A stretch of DNA of 64,000 nucleotides from CAXQZM01 sp965229645 (GTDB taxonomy: Bacteria > Pseudomonadota > Alphaproteobacteria > UBA7985): the NCBI GenBank assembly GCA_965229645.1, contig OZ245893.1, positions 2,294,001-2,358,000 on the forward strand, in the 5' to 3' direction. The translations under genes were made by a program, and so were the position numbers. The notes below the pieces were generated by a model. The model was not told where the DNA came from and made no database searches. It saw only the letters and a list, made by a program, of their open reading frames with translations. The first letter of the stretch is position 1; each line of letters opens with the position of its first letter. Positions 17,527-28,283 of this stretch are shown here, one piece after another.

Positions 17527-17971
17527 GCTCGCAGGGGGAAGCGTGCATCGTCTGACTGTGCGGGTCTACTACGAAGACACGGACGCACAAGGGGTGGTGT
17601 TCTACGCCAACTATTTGAACTACCTAGAACGGGGTCGAACCGAGCTACTGCGCACGTTGGGGGCGGCCCCCGCCCAGGTGGCGAAAGGCCAGGGCCGGGT
17701 TTTTATGGTGAGCCATCTCGACCTGAAGTACCACAAGTCGGCAAAATTGGACGATCTGCTCGAGGTGCAAACGCGGGTCGCGCATCTGGGGCGCGTCCAA
17801 CTGACCATGGTCCAGCAGATCTACGGGGCAGGCGACCTGATCACGACCGCCAAAGTGCGGCTGGCGATTCTTGATCCGGCAGGCCGTCCCGCGCGCTTGG
17901 ACCCGTCTTTGCATCAGGAGCTGGCTAAGGCCAGTGGAGCAAAAAATGATTCTTATACCAGCAGAGATTGA
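17519..17971 (+). CDS. ybgC: YbgC family acyl-CoA thioesterase with repeat-encoded C-terminus
   Basis: Hot-dog-fold thioesterase, usually the first gene of the tol-pal cluster. VYYEDTDAQGVVFYANYLNY (residues 17-36) contains the catalytic Asp22. ATG 17519 overlaps the end of ruvB. The last five residues (YTSRD) and the TGA lie inside the left end of repeat copy 3, so the element supplies the C-terminus. tolQ, tolR, tolA, tolB and pal, which normally follow, are absent here. Confidence 0.92.
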   Translation: MTELAGGSVHRLTVRVYYEDTDAQGVVFYANYLNYLERGRTELLRTLGAAPAQVAKGQGRVFMVSHLDLKYHKSAKLDDLLEVQTRVAHLGRVQLTMVQQIYGAGDLITTAKVRLAILDPAGRPARLDPSLHQELAKASGAKNDSYTSRD

Positions 17972-18163
17972 GAAGGGCTCTTTTGGTCGCTGGTACAAGG
18001 GCCGCGACTGCGGCCCCGCAGCGGCCCCGAGAATAGCGGACACGCGCCTTGGGGTATAAGCGAAGGCCCCGTCCTGCGGTCGAGCTGAGCGAGCCTAGCG
18101 AGCGAGTAGAGACCGCGACCCAAAAATCCGAAACGCGAAGCGTTTCTGCCGTGAGACATAAAA
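17955..18163 (+). repeat. Dispersed palindromic element, copy 3 (right end missing)
   Basis: Starts ATACCAGCAG inside the ybgC reading frame. It carries the second of the two long-form insertions (GCGGTC with GACCGC) but not the first. It stops after GTGAGACATAAAA, without the A/T hairpin and GGTAT end. tilS begins about ten bases later. It occupies the place where tolQRAB-pal would be expected. Confidence 0.88.
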
Positions 18164-18172
18164 GGGCATCTG

Positions 18173-19228
18173 TTGCACTATAGCAACAGTAGGAACGGGA
18201 AACCTCTGACCCAGGCGGTGGCCTTGTCTGGGGGTCCCGACTCGCTCTGCGTTGCGGCGCTCATGCCCAGGGGCCTGGCCCTGATCGTCGATCATGGCCT
18301 GCGGCAGAATTCTGCGCACGAGGCGCAAAGCGCAGCCCAGATGGCCCAGGACTTGGGCCATGAACCGGTCATCTTGAGGTGGCGGCCCGATGCGCCGCCG
18401 CGGACGCAAGCGGCCTATCGGGCGGCTCGCTACGCGCTCTTGGCGCGGGCCTGCGAAGATCGGGGGGTTCAGCGTCTCTGGTTGGGCCATCAGCAGGACG
18501 ATCAGATCGAAACCCTGGTCTTGCGATTGGCCAAAGGGTCTGGTCTCTTGGGCTTGAGCGGCATGGCCGTGCAAACCTGGCTCGGCAATACGCACCTTTA
18601 CCGGCCTCTGCTCACGGTTTCCAAGGCGCAGATTCTTGCCTGGCTGCGCGCGCGCAACCTGTCGGGACTCATAGATCCGTCCAACGCCGATCTGACCTAT
18701 CCGCGCGTGCAGTGGCGCGCCTTTTTGCGCGCGCGTCCCGAGGTTGGGCGACGACTGCGCGAGGTGGCGCACGCCGTTGGCGCCTTGCGCAACGCTGCCC
18801 TAGACCAAATTGATCCCGCGCTGGTGTCCGTTGAAGCCCCTGGTGCCTTGGGCCTTTCGGGCCAGATTCGGGCCTTGGCGCGACCTGCCCTTGCCTTGGT
18901 CTTGGCCGAATGCATCCGCTGGGTCGGCGCGCGCGCGCATGCACCTTTGGATCGGGCGATCGATTTTGTGCGTTCACCCCCGCGCGGCGGCGCAGCTTTT
19001 GCGGTGGGTGGGGCCTTGTTGTCTTGGGACCGAGCGGCCGATCTATTTCGTCTGGTCCCCGAGGCGCGCGATGGCACCAACGACGCCGCCTTGAAGGCAC
19101 GTCGGGCGCAAGGGCCGCTTTGGATCGTGCCAGGCCGGCACCGCGATGGCGGCCTGATTCTAGGCGCGCGACCGCGATTCGACGCGGCCTATGTCACAAA
19201 ATTGACACCCAATCCGCTCGGCAATTGA
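18173..19228 (+). CDS. tilS: tRNA(Ile)-lysidine synthase with shortened N-terminus
   Basis: Essential enzyme that modifies C34 of the tRNA reading AUA. The ATP-pyrophosphatase P-loop SGGPDS is at residues 19-24, followed by VDHGLR, LGHQQDDQIETLVLRLAKGSG-type motifs and RPLLTVSK. Only 18 residues precede the P-loop, fewer than I expect for the family. The frame is closed by a TGA inside repeat copy 3, so the best start is a TTG at 18173. That TTG lies in a small hairpin (CTGTTGC with GCAACAG, 18170-18189). I take it as functional. Confidence 0.85.
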   Translation: MHYSNSRNGKPLTQAVALSGGPDSLCVAALMPRGLALIVDHGLRQNSAHEAQSAAQMAQDLGHEPVILRWRPDAPPRTQAAYRAARYALLARACEDRGVQRLWLGHQQDDQIETLVLRLAKGSGLLGLSGMAVQTWLGNTHLYRPLLTVSKAQILAWLRARNLSGLIDPSNADLTYPRVQWRAFLRARPEVGRRLREVAHAVGALRNAALDQIDPALVSVEAPGALGLSGQIRALARPALALVLAECIRWVGARAHAPLDRAIDFVRSPPRGGAAFAVGGALLSWDRAADLFRLVPEARDGTNDAALKARRAQGPLWIVPGRHRDGGLILGARPRFDAAYVTKLTPNPLGN

Positions 19229-19286
19229 AAATCTGGGGTTCTGCGCCCATCTCTAGGATCTCAGCCCAAGACGAAGGCCCATCGCC

Positions 19287-21208
<1,922 letters not shown>

Positions 21209-21209
<1 letters not shown>

Positions 21210-21616
21210 TGCAGGTCGGGGCGATCCTTTAAACGGCGCTCTACGCCGAGAATCTTGAGGAAACCGCGACCTTTTACCAACGCGTGCTGGCCTTGACACC
21301 CCATGCCCAGGAGGCAGGGCGTCATGTATTTTTCAAGTTGCAGGATCAGGTGCTGCTGCTGTTCAACCCATCGGCAACGCAAGTTCCCGCATCTGAGGAA
21401 GGTTTGCCCGTCCCAGTCCACGGCGCCCAGGGCCAGGGGCATGTCTGCTTTCGCATGGCCGATGGCCAGGCCCAAGCCTGGCGCGATTATTTGGCACGCC
21501 TAGGGGTCGAGATCGAGGCCGACTTCGCCTGGCCAGGGTCGGGCGCGCGTTCGATCTATTTTCGCGACCCCGCTGGAAATTCGGTTGAGTTAGGGGAAGC
21601 AAAGATCTGGTTTTGA
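21209..21616 (+). pseudogene. VOC (glyoxalase/bleomycin-resistance) family gene with an in-frame stop at codon 8
   Basis: The sequence reads ATG-CAG-GTC-GGG-GCG-ATC-CTT-TAA and continues in the same frame as TALYAENLEETATFYQRVLAL. That is the first beta-alpha unit of a VOC domain, and the C-terminal half YFRDPAGNSVELGE is intact. TAA at 21230-21232 stands where glutamate (GAA) would fit, a single base difference. The ATG overlaps the ftsH TGA. Either the gene is broken, or translation starts at a downstream GTG (near 21281) giving about 110 residues without the first strand. Confidence 0.7.
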
Positions 21617-21655
21617 GGCGCGCCGAAAGATGAACTGATCTGCCTCCCTACAAGA

Positions 21656-21676
21656 CCCCCGACGCTAGGTCGGGGG
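21656..21676 (+). terminator. Strong GC hairpin after the ftsH-VOC unit
   Basis: CCCCCGAC and GTCGGGGG form a perfect 8-bp stem around a 5-nt loop, 40 bp after the VOC stop. There is no T-run, so it may act as an RNA 3'-end stabiliser or a Rho-assisted terminator. Confidence 0.45.
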
Positions 21677-21687
21677 CCGAGGGTGTA

Positions 21688-21984
21688 ATACCAGCGGCGG
21701 CCCAGAATGACTCTTATGATCGCTGGTATAAGGGCCGTGACTGCGGCCCCCCAAGCGGGCTCCAAGCCCGAAGGGCGCAGGGAACGCCCGCGCTCCAAAC
21801 GAGCAGCCCCGAGATGAGCTAAGAAAGCGCCTCGGGGTATAAGAGAAGGCCCCGTCCTGCGGTCGGGCTGAGCGAGCGTAGCGAGCGAGTAGAGACCGCA
21901 ACCCAAAAACGCCGAAACGCGAAGCGTTTCTGCCGTGAGACACAAAACGGCCAAAAAAGTGTCAACTTTTTTCGCCGTTGGTAT
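21688..21984 (+). repeat. Dispersed palindromic element, copy 4 (297-bp long form)
   Basis: Complete long form from ATACCAGCGG to CGTTGGTAT. Two extra hairpin blocks are present compared with copy 2: one with GGGCTCC-AAGCCC and GGGCG-CGCCC, and one with GCGGTC-GACCGC around GAGCGAGCGTAGCGAGC. The A/T hairpin has one mismatch (GGCC against CGCC). It ends 5 bp before the stop of the peptide-binding protein gene. Confidence 0.92.
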
Positions 21985-21989
21985 CAGGC

Positions 21990-23567
21990 CTAGGTCAACC
22001 AAATATTGCGCAAGGTCTGGCCGAAGCCGCCGATCGACCCGACGGAATGCGCGGTATAGCCCATGACGTTGCTGGCCGTGGCTTCGAGTTGGTTTTGGAA
22101 CACGGCGTTGACGAAACCGCCGTCGTCATTGAGCAGATGTTGCAGATCGCAGTACATTTGCCGGCGCTTGGTTTCGTCCAACTCGGCGCGGGCGGCGATG
22201 ATCATTTGATCGGTGGTTTCGTTGCCCCACATGGTTTCATTCCAACTGCCGCCCGACATGTGGGCGATGGTGAGGAAGGCATCGACCGTTGGCCGGCCGT
22301 TCCAGCCCGACATGGTCATGGGCTGTTGCATCCAGGTTGTGGACCAATAGCCATCGTTGGGCACCTTCATGACCTCTACATCTACCGCGCCTTTGGCCGA
22401 TTGTTGGAAGGTGAGGGCAATGTCGTTGGCCGACGATCCCGCCGTTTCTGCGGTGTACAGTTCAAAGGAACTGATGCCCGCCTTATCGAAGTGGAACTTG
22501 GCCTTGTCCAGATCGTATTCGGCAGGTTTTACGTCCGAACACCAGTACTTGTAGGTCGGGCCGATGGGGGTATCGGCGGAAATGGTGCCGATGCCTTTGA
22601 AGACTTGGTTCAAGACCAGTTCACGGTCGAGGGCGTGCTTGACCCCGCGGCGGAAGTCGAGGTTGTCGGTCGGCGCCCGATCGACCATCATGACCATGTT
22701 GGTGAACTGGCCCGTGGGGGTATTGTAGAGATTGACGGCGCTATTGGCCTCCAGCTGTCCTACGGCGAAGCTCGGCACATCGTAGATCAGGTCAACATCG
22801 CCCGATAGCAGGGTGCTGATCATGGCGTTGGCGTCGGGAACGGGGATAAAGTCGAGGCCGTCGAGGTACGGCTTGCCGTCCTCGTAGTAGCCATCGAACC
22901 GTTCGAGCACCACGCGTTGGCCAGGGACAAACTCCATGACCTTGAAGGGGCCAGAGCCGATGGCCTTAGCAAAGTCGGTAAAGCCAGCTGGGTGAATCGA
23001 CAGGTGATAGTCGGACATGATCACGGGCAAATCGGCGTTGCCCGAGGACATGGCGATGTTGACGGTCACGTCGTCGGGCGCGGTGATCGAGGTGACGGTG
23101 GAGAGCAGGGCCTTAGCGGGCGACTCGGTGCCCTCAGCGATATGGCGGGTCAAGCTCTCGACCACATCGGCGGCCGTGACGTTTTGGCCGTTGTGGAAGG
23201 TGAGACCGCTTCTGAGCTTAAAGCTCCACTCGGTCGCCTCGGCATTGACGCTCCACTCTTCGGCGGCGTCGCCCTCGACTTCCAGCGACGGCAGCAGCCG
23301 GGTCAAGCGCTGATAGACGCAGTTGCCGTACACAGCGTCCGCCGTATCGGTCATGCCGACGGGCTCCAGCGTGTCGTCCGTATTGCCCTGGGCGATGCGC
23401 AACCAGCCGCCGCGGCTCGGGTTCTGGGCCCCAGCAGACCCCGCCAGCGCCAAGAGGCTGCCCCCCGTCGGCAAAAACAGGCCCGCAGACCCCGAACGCT
23501 GCAAAAAGCCGCGACGGTCGATCAGCCCCGCAGGACCTTGCTGTCTCAAGTGGTTTGTAAATGACAT
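21990..23567 (-). CDS. Peptide-type ABC transporter substrate-binding protein (Tat-exported)
   Basis: A 525-residue family 5 solute-binding protein (DppA/OppA-like) that captures peptides or similar ligands in the periplasm. The N-terminus carries a twin-arginine signal DRRGFLQR at residues 17-24 before a hydrophobic stretch, so it should be exported folded. YQRLTRLLPSLEVEGDAAEEW and WSFKLRSGLTFHNGQNVTAADV are the family's conserved N-terminal domain motifs. GGGAGG precedes the ATG. It is divergent from its permease genes; ligand unknown. Confidence 0.92.
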   Translation of the reverse strand: MSFTNHLRQQGPAGLIDRRGFLQRSGSAGLFLPTGGSLLALAGSAGAQNPSRGGWLRIAQGNTDDTLEPVGMTDTADAVYGNCVYQRLTRLLPSLEVEGDAAEEWSVNAEATEWSFKLRSGLTFHNGQNVTAADVVESLTRHIAEGTESPAKALLSTVTSITAPDDVTVNIAMSSGNADLPVIMSDYHLSIHPAGFTDFAKAIGSGPFKVMEFVPGQRVVLERFDGYYEDGKPYLDGLDFIPVPDANAMISTLLSGDVDLIYDVPSFAVGQLEANSAVNLYNTPTGQFTNMVMMVDRAPTDNLDFRRGVKHALDRELVLNQVFKGIGTISADTPIGPTYKYWCSDVKPAEYDLDKAKFHFDKAGISSFELYTAETAGSSANDIALTFQQSAKGAVDVEVMKVPNDGYWSTTWMQQPMTMSGWNGRPTVDAFLTIAHMSGGSWNETMWGNETTDQMIIAARAELDETKRRQMYCDLQHLLNDDGGFVNAVFQNQLEATASNVMGYTAHSVGSIGGFGQTLRNIWLT

Positions 23568-23923
23568 GTCATACCTCCCATGTTGTAAGTGTCGGGCTGT
23601 TCATGGAACAAAAGCTGGGTTTTAGCAAGGCAAGACGCGGCGGGGCTCTGCGCCAGATGGACGAGGTCCGTCAGGTCTCGCCCGCCACCCCAGGGGGAAT
23701 TCGGAATGGGACGCTGCGGAGCCAGGGCCGCTTGATCATGTGGCCAGCGTTCAGAGTTGGATGCTGCGACTGCGCGCAGCATAACGTCGGTTCGGGGACG
23801 GGGCGACCCAAAGAAAACGCGGTTTTGCGCGGAGCGAAGCACCGCCGTAACGCGTCGATACGGTGAGGCTTCTCAAAGCCACTCTCATGGGCTAAGCCAT
23901 AACCACGAGCCAAGGAGGATTGC
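23568..23923. other. Divergent intergenic region of the peptide transporter
   Basis: 356 bp between the divergently transcribed binding-protein and permease genes, presumably holding both promoters. A ribosome site is visible at each end (GGGAGG leftward, AGGAGG rightward). I see no repeat copy, convincing operator or small gene. Confidence 0.4.
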
Positions 23924-24871
23924 TTGTATCGCATCGTTTTCGCCCGGCTGGGACAAGGGTTGCTGACCTTGTTTTTGGCTTCGGTGATCATTTTTGCCGC
24001 CACGGAGATTTTGCCAGGCGATGTGGCTGAGGCCATTTTGGGCCAGAGCCGCACGGAAGAAGCCTTGGCGGCGCTGCGGGCGGAAATGGGGCTCAACCGG
24101 CCTGCGCTGGTGCGGTACTTTGACTGGTTGGGCGGCTTGCTGACGGGGGACCTGGGCACATCCTTGGCGACGAAACGGCCCGTCGCCGATATGATCGAAA
24201 GCCGATTGTGGAACACGGTGCGCCTGGCCTTGCTCGCCGCGATGATTTCTGTACCCCTATCGCTGGCCCTTGGGCTTTGGTCGGCCATGCGCGCGGGCGG
24301 GCGGATCGACAAGACCTTGGCGGTGTCGACCCTGGCCCTGATCGCGGTGCCCGAGTTCTTCATCGGCCTCATCTTGATGAAGGTGTTCGCGGTCGAGCTC
24401 AATTGGTTGTCCGCGACGGCCAATACGCGCCCGTACTACGATCTTTGGGACAACGTGCGCGCCTTGGCCTTGCCCGTCGCCACCTTGAGCTTTGCCGTGT
24501 TGGCGCACATGATGCGCATGACCCGCAGTTCGGTCATCAATATCTTTACCTCGCCCTACATGGAAATGGCGGCCCTCAAAGGTTTGCCCAAGCGCCGCCT
24601 GGTCTTGCGCCACGCCTTGCCCAACGCCCTGTCGCCCATCTTCACCGTCATAGCGCTCAACTTGAGCTACATGGTCTCGGGCGTCATCATCGTCGAAACC
24701 GTGTTTGGCGTGCCAGGGCTGACGCGGTTGCTGATCGACGGCGTTGCCTTGCGCGACATCCCGCTGATCCAGGCCTGCGCCATGATTTTCGGCGGGGTCT
24801 ATATCCTCTTGAATTTGCTCGCGGACGTGCTGTCGATCCTGGCCAATCCACGCCTGAGGTACCCCAAATGA
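23924..24871 (+). CDS. ABC transporter permease, DppB type
   Basis: Inner-membrane subunit of the peptide importer. 315 residues with about six hydrophobic helices. MYRIVFARLGQGLLTLF is the typical N-terminal TM start, and the EAA-type cytoplasmic loop MEMAALKGLPKRRLVLRHALPNA couples to the ATPase. It begins with TTG at 23924 behind AGGAGG. Its stop overlaps the next start (ATGA). Confidence 0.93.
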   Translation: MYRIVFARLGQGLLTLFLASVIIFAATEILPGDVAEAILGQSRTEEALAALRAEMGLNRPALVRYFDWLGGLLTGDLGTSLATKRPVADMIESRLWNTVRLALLAAMISVPLSLALGLWSAMRAGGRIDKTLAVSTLALIAVPEFFIGLILMKVFAVELNWLSATANTRPYYDLWDNVRALALPVATLSFAVLAHMMRMTRSSVINIFTSPYMEMAALKGLPKRRLVLRHALPNALSPIFTVIALNLSYMVSGVIIVETVFGVPGLTRLLIDGVALRDIPLIQACAMIFGGVYILLNLLADVLSILANPRLRYPK

Positions 24872-25749
24872 GCGAGACGAGCCCTCCTGCCTCAACGCCG
24901 CGCCGTGCTGCCCTGGGCCAGGGGCTGCGCTTAACTTGGGCGGCGGGAATCGCCAGCGCGATCTTGCTGTTCTGGGGCATCTTGGCGATCATTGGGCCTT
25001 GGGTCGCGCCCTACGGCGAGGCGGAGATCATTTCCTCCCAAACCTTTGCGCCGCTGGGCGAGGGCGGGCTGCTCGGCACCGACAAGCTCGGGCGCGATGT
25101 GCTGTCGCGCCTTATCTACGGCGTTCGGACCACGTTGGTTCTGGCCCTCATTACCACCGTCATCACCTTTCTTGTCGGCGTGACCTTCGGCTTCGCGGCG
25201 GCGATTTTGAAGGGCTGGTTCGACATCGCGGTGAGCCGCTTGGTCGAAGCCTTCATGGCGTTCCCATCCACCATGCTCGCCCTGGTCATCATCGGCGCTT
25301 TCGGCACGTCCGAGACGATTTTGGTTTTGACCGTGGGTCTCGTCATGTCCACGGGGGTATTCCGCGTGTCCCGCGCCCTAGGCTACGACATCGGCGTCAT
25401 GGACTATGTGGAGGCGGCGCGCGCGCGCGGCGAAGGCACTTGGTGGATCTTGCGGCGCGAAATTTTGCCCAACTGCATGGCCCCGCTGATCGCCGAATTT
25501 GGCTTGCGATTTACCTTTTCAATTCTGTTCCTGTCGGGCTTGTCGTTCCTGGGCCTGGGCGTGCAGGAACCCGCGGCGGACTGGGGCCTTATGGTGCAAG
25601 AAAATGTCGGCGGACTGTTTCTAGGCTCCTCCGCGGCGCTGATCCCCGCCGCCTGCATCGCCTCCCTTACCATCAGCATGAATTTGCTGGTCGATTGGTT
25701 CCAGCAACGCCAGCAGGGCGAGACGGTCCTGGAAAAACTCGACCAATGA
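24868..25749 (+). CDS. ABC transporter permease, DppC type
   Basis: Second membrane subunit, 293 residues. It has the DppC-like N-terminal extension (LGTDKLGRDVLSRLIYGVRTTL) and the EAA loop DYVEAARARGEGTWWILRREILPNC. The true start is the ATG in the ATGA overlap at 24868; a longer frame upstream reads antisense-like sequence through the first permease. Its stop overlaps the ATPase gene start. Confidence 0.93.
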   Translation: MSETSPPASTPRRAALGQGLRLTWAAGIASAILLFWGILAIIGPWVAPYGEAEIISSQTFAPLGEGGLLGTDKLGRDVLSRLIYGVRTTLVLALITTVITFLVGVTFGFAAAILKGWFDIAVSRLVEAFMAFPSTMLALVIIGAFGTSETILVLTVGLVMSTGVFRVSRALGYDIGVMDYVEAARARGEGTWWILRREILPNCMAPLIAEFGLRFTFSILFLSGLSFLGLGVQEPAADWGLMVQENVGGLFLGSSAALIPAACIASLTISMNLLVDWFQQRQQGETVLEKLDQ

Positions 25750-27371
25750 CCGAAATTTTGCGGATTTCCAACTTGAGCGTCGAGGGACGCCCGCCGGGCG
25801 GGGCCTACGTGCCCATCGTTCGGGACGTATCGTTGCAGGTCGCGCCCGGCCAAGTCCTGGCCCTGATCGGCGAAAGCGGGTCGGGCAAGTCCACCATTTC
25901 GCTCTCGGCCATGGGCTTTGCCCGCCCAGGCTGCCTTATCGCGGCAGGGGAGATTTGGCTGAATGGGCGCGACATTCGCCAGTTGAGCCCGCACGCGCGC
26001 CACGGCTTGCGCGGCAAAGAAGTCGCCTACGTGGCGCAATCGGCCGCGGCCAGTTTCAATCCCGCCTTGCGGATCGGCCGCCAAGTGATCGAAGCCCCGC
26101 TCTGGCATGGCACCGCCGACGCCGAGGCGCTGCAGGATCAGGCCATCGACCTCTACCGTCAACTGGACCTGCCCAACCCCGAAACCTTGGGCCAACGCTT
26201 TCCCCATCAGGTGTCGGGCGGGCAGCTGCAGCGGCTCATGGCGGCCATGGCCCTGTCGTGCGGTCCCGATTTGTTGATCTTCGACGAACCGACCACGGCG
26301 CTCGACGTGACGACGCAAGTCGAGGTGCTGAAAGCCTTCAAGCAGATCATTCGCGACCAAGGCACCGCCGCCATCTACGTGACCCACGATCTGGCGGTGG
26401 TGGCGCAAGTCGCCGACCGCATTTTGGTACTCAAAGACGGGGCGGTGGTCGAGGAAGGTGGCACCGAGCAGATTCTCCACGATCCGCAGCACGCCTACAC
26501 CAGGACCCTCATGGCCGCCGTGCGGCCCGCGCCGCATCGGGTCGAACAGGTGCCCGCGCCTGCGAACGCAGCGCCCTTGATCCTATCGGTTCAGGACGTG
26601 ACGGCGGAATATGGAACTTCGACGGTTTTGGATCGGGTGTCGGTCGATGTGGCCGAAGGGGCGGTTGTCGGCGTGATCGGCGAAAGCGGGTCGGGCAAGA
26701 GCACGCTGGCGCGGGTGATCGCGGGGCTCAAACCGTTGAAGACGGGGTCCCTGACCTTGGCGGGCCAGACCTTGCCCGCCGACGTCAAGGATCGCGACCG
26801 TCAAACTTTGCAGGACTGCCAAATCGTGTTTCAAATGGCCGATACGGCGTTGAACCCGCGCCAGCGCGTTTCAGAAATTCTGGGGCGCCCCTTGGTGTTC
26901 TACAAGGGCTTGGCGGGTGCTGCGCTGAACGCGCGCATCGCCGAGTTGTTGGCGCTGGTGGACCTGCCGCCCGCCTTCGCCGCTCGCACCCCGGGGGAAT
27001 TATCGGGCGGGCAAAAGCAGCGGGTCAATTTAGCCAGGGCGCTGGCGGCCGAACCCAAGTTGATCCTGTGCGATGAGGTGACGTCGGCCCTGGATACGGT
27101 GGTAGCGGCGGGTGTCATGGACCTTCTGAAGACGCTGCGCCGCAAGTTGGGCATTTCCTACATTTTTATCAGTCACGATCTTTCGACCGTCGCCGATTTT
27201 GCCGATCAGATCGTCGTCATGTACCAGGGCCGCGTCGTCGATCAGGGTCCCGCCGCCCAAGTGTTCGCACCGCCCTACCATCCCTATACCGAACTCTTGC
27301 TGAACTCCGTGCCCGAAATGCGCCAGGGATGGCTCGAAGAAGTCAAGCAAGACCGCTCGGCCCTAGGATAA
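25746..27371 (+). CDS. ABC transporter ATPase, fused DppD-DppF type
   Basis: A 541-residue tandem ATPase that supplies both nucleotide-binding domains in one chain. Half 1: Walker A GESGSGKST at 42-50, signature VSGGQLQR, Walker B LLIFDEPT. Half 2: a second GESGSGKST near 316-324, signature LSGGQKQRVNLARALA and LILCDEVTSALD. The HPYTELLLNSVP-type C-terminal motif is characteristic of oligopeptide ATPases. ATGA overlap with the preceding permease. The last nine bases overlap the convergent hydrolase gene. Confidence 0.94.
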   Translation: MTEILRISNLSVEGRPPGGAYVPIVRDVSLQVAPGQVLALIGESGSGKSTISLSAMGFARPGCLIAAGEIWLNGRDIRQLSPHARHGLRGKEVAYVAQSAAASFNPALRIGRQVIEAPLWHGTADAEALQDQAIDLYRQLDLPNPETLGQRFPHQVSGGQLQRLMAAMALSCGPDLLIFDEPTTALDVTTQVEVLKAFKQIIRDQGTAAIYVTHDLAVVAQVADRILVLKDGAVVEEGGTEQILHDPQHAYTRTLMAAVRPAPHRVEQVPAPANAAPLILSVQDVTAEYGTSTVLDRVSVDVAEGAVVGVIGESGSGKSTLARVIAGLKPLKTGSLTLAGQTLPADVKDRDRQTLQDCQIVFQMADTALNPRQRVSEILGRPLVFYKGLAGAALNARIAELLALVDLPPAFAARTPGELSGGQKQRVNLARALAAEPKLILCDEVTSALDTVVAAGVMDLLKTLRRKLGISYIFISHDLSTVADFADQIVVMYQGRVVDQGPAAQVFAPPYHPYTELLLNSVPEMRQGWLEEVKQDRSALG

Positions 27372-28283
27372 ACCCGTCCCCAAATCCTTAATCGCGGCGA
27401 CGATCCGACCAAAGCCTTCGCGCGCCCGATCGACGCTGTGGCGTGCGCGCAGGTAGCCATGGACTAGCCCTGGTTCGACGAAGCACCTTGCCGCGACGCC
27501 TGCGCGGGTCAGCTGCGCCGTGTAGAGCCGCGCATCGTCGCATAGGGGATCGCACTGCGCAGCGAAGATGACGGTTGGCGGCAGGCCTGAGAAATCTTCG
27601 GCGCGCAAAGGGCAACAGCGCGGATCGTTTAGCAAAGACGGATCATCGCCAAGCCGAAAATTCTGATAAAGGGCGCAGTCGGCGCGGGTCAGCATGGGGG
27701 CGTGCGCATGGGCCGTCATGCTCTCGGTTTCCAGGCCCGCGCCCAGGCCTGGATAGATCAAGACCTGCCCTGCGGGTTGGCGCGGTTCGGCGCGTAACGT
27801 GTGCGCCAGGCCCGCGCACAGGGCGCCGCCCGCACTGTCGCCGACCAAGATGATTGGCCCAGGGCGCGACGCCAGATGCTGCCAGACCGTGCAGGCGTCG
27901 TTGTGGTCGGCGGGAAACAGGTGCTCGGGGGCCAATCGATAGTCCACCGCCGTGACCTCAAATCCTGTTTGATCGCAAATCTCAGCGCAGACATCGTCGT
28001 GGCTGTCGAGCCCGCCAACCACAAACCCGCCACCGTGGAAGAACAGCACCCGCGCCGCTGCGTCGCCGCTCGAGTAGGTGCGGACGGGCACCGAGGCGAT
28101 CTGGTGGTCGAGAACCTCAACCCCATCGGGGCGTCCCGCATAGAACTGGCGGCACATGGCATTGTAGATCGCGCGCTGCGCCTTAATCGGGCGGGTCGCC
28201 GTGTCGTCAGGAAAGCTCTGCGCGGTTTTGGCGATGAAGGCCCAAGTTTGCGTGTCGATGAGGGTGTCGTAGTCGGGTCTCAT
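27363..28283 (-). CDS. Alpha/beta hydrolase (hormone-sensitive-lipase-like esterase)
   Basis: A 306-residue esterase. It has the oxyanion-hole motif FFHGGG, nucleophile motif GDSAGG, and C-terminal His in GLVHGYLR; an Asp in CDPLCDDARLY completes the triad. The start at 28283 lies in an ATGA overlap with the upstream serine hydrolase, which excludes the longer reading frame. It acts on small acyl esters or amides; substrate unknown. The pair sits against a peptide importer and may process what it brings in. Confidence 0.87.
   Translation of the reverse strand: MRPDYDTLIDTQTWAFIAKTAQSFPDDTATRPIKAQRAIYNAMCRQFYAGRPDGVEVLDHQIASVPVRTYSSGDAAARVLFFHGGGFVVGGLDSHDDVCAEICDQTGFEVTAVDYRLAPEHLFPADHNDACTVWQHLASRPGPIILVGDSAGGALCAGLAHTLRAEPRQPAGQVLIYPGLGAGLETESMTAHAHAPMLTRADCALYQNFRLGDDPSLLNDPRCCPLRAEDFSGLPPTVIFAAQCDPLCDDARLYTAQLTRAGVAARCFVEPGLVHGYLRARHSVDRAREGFGRIVAAIKDLGTGLS

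Noticed and set aside
24936..25745. N-terminal extension of the fused ATPase
   Set aside because: The frame is open but reads out of phase through the second permease. The ATG in the ATGA overlap at 25746 is the real start.
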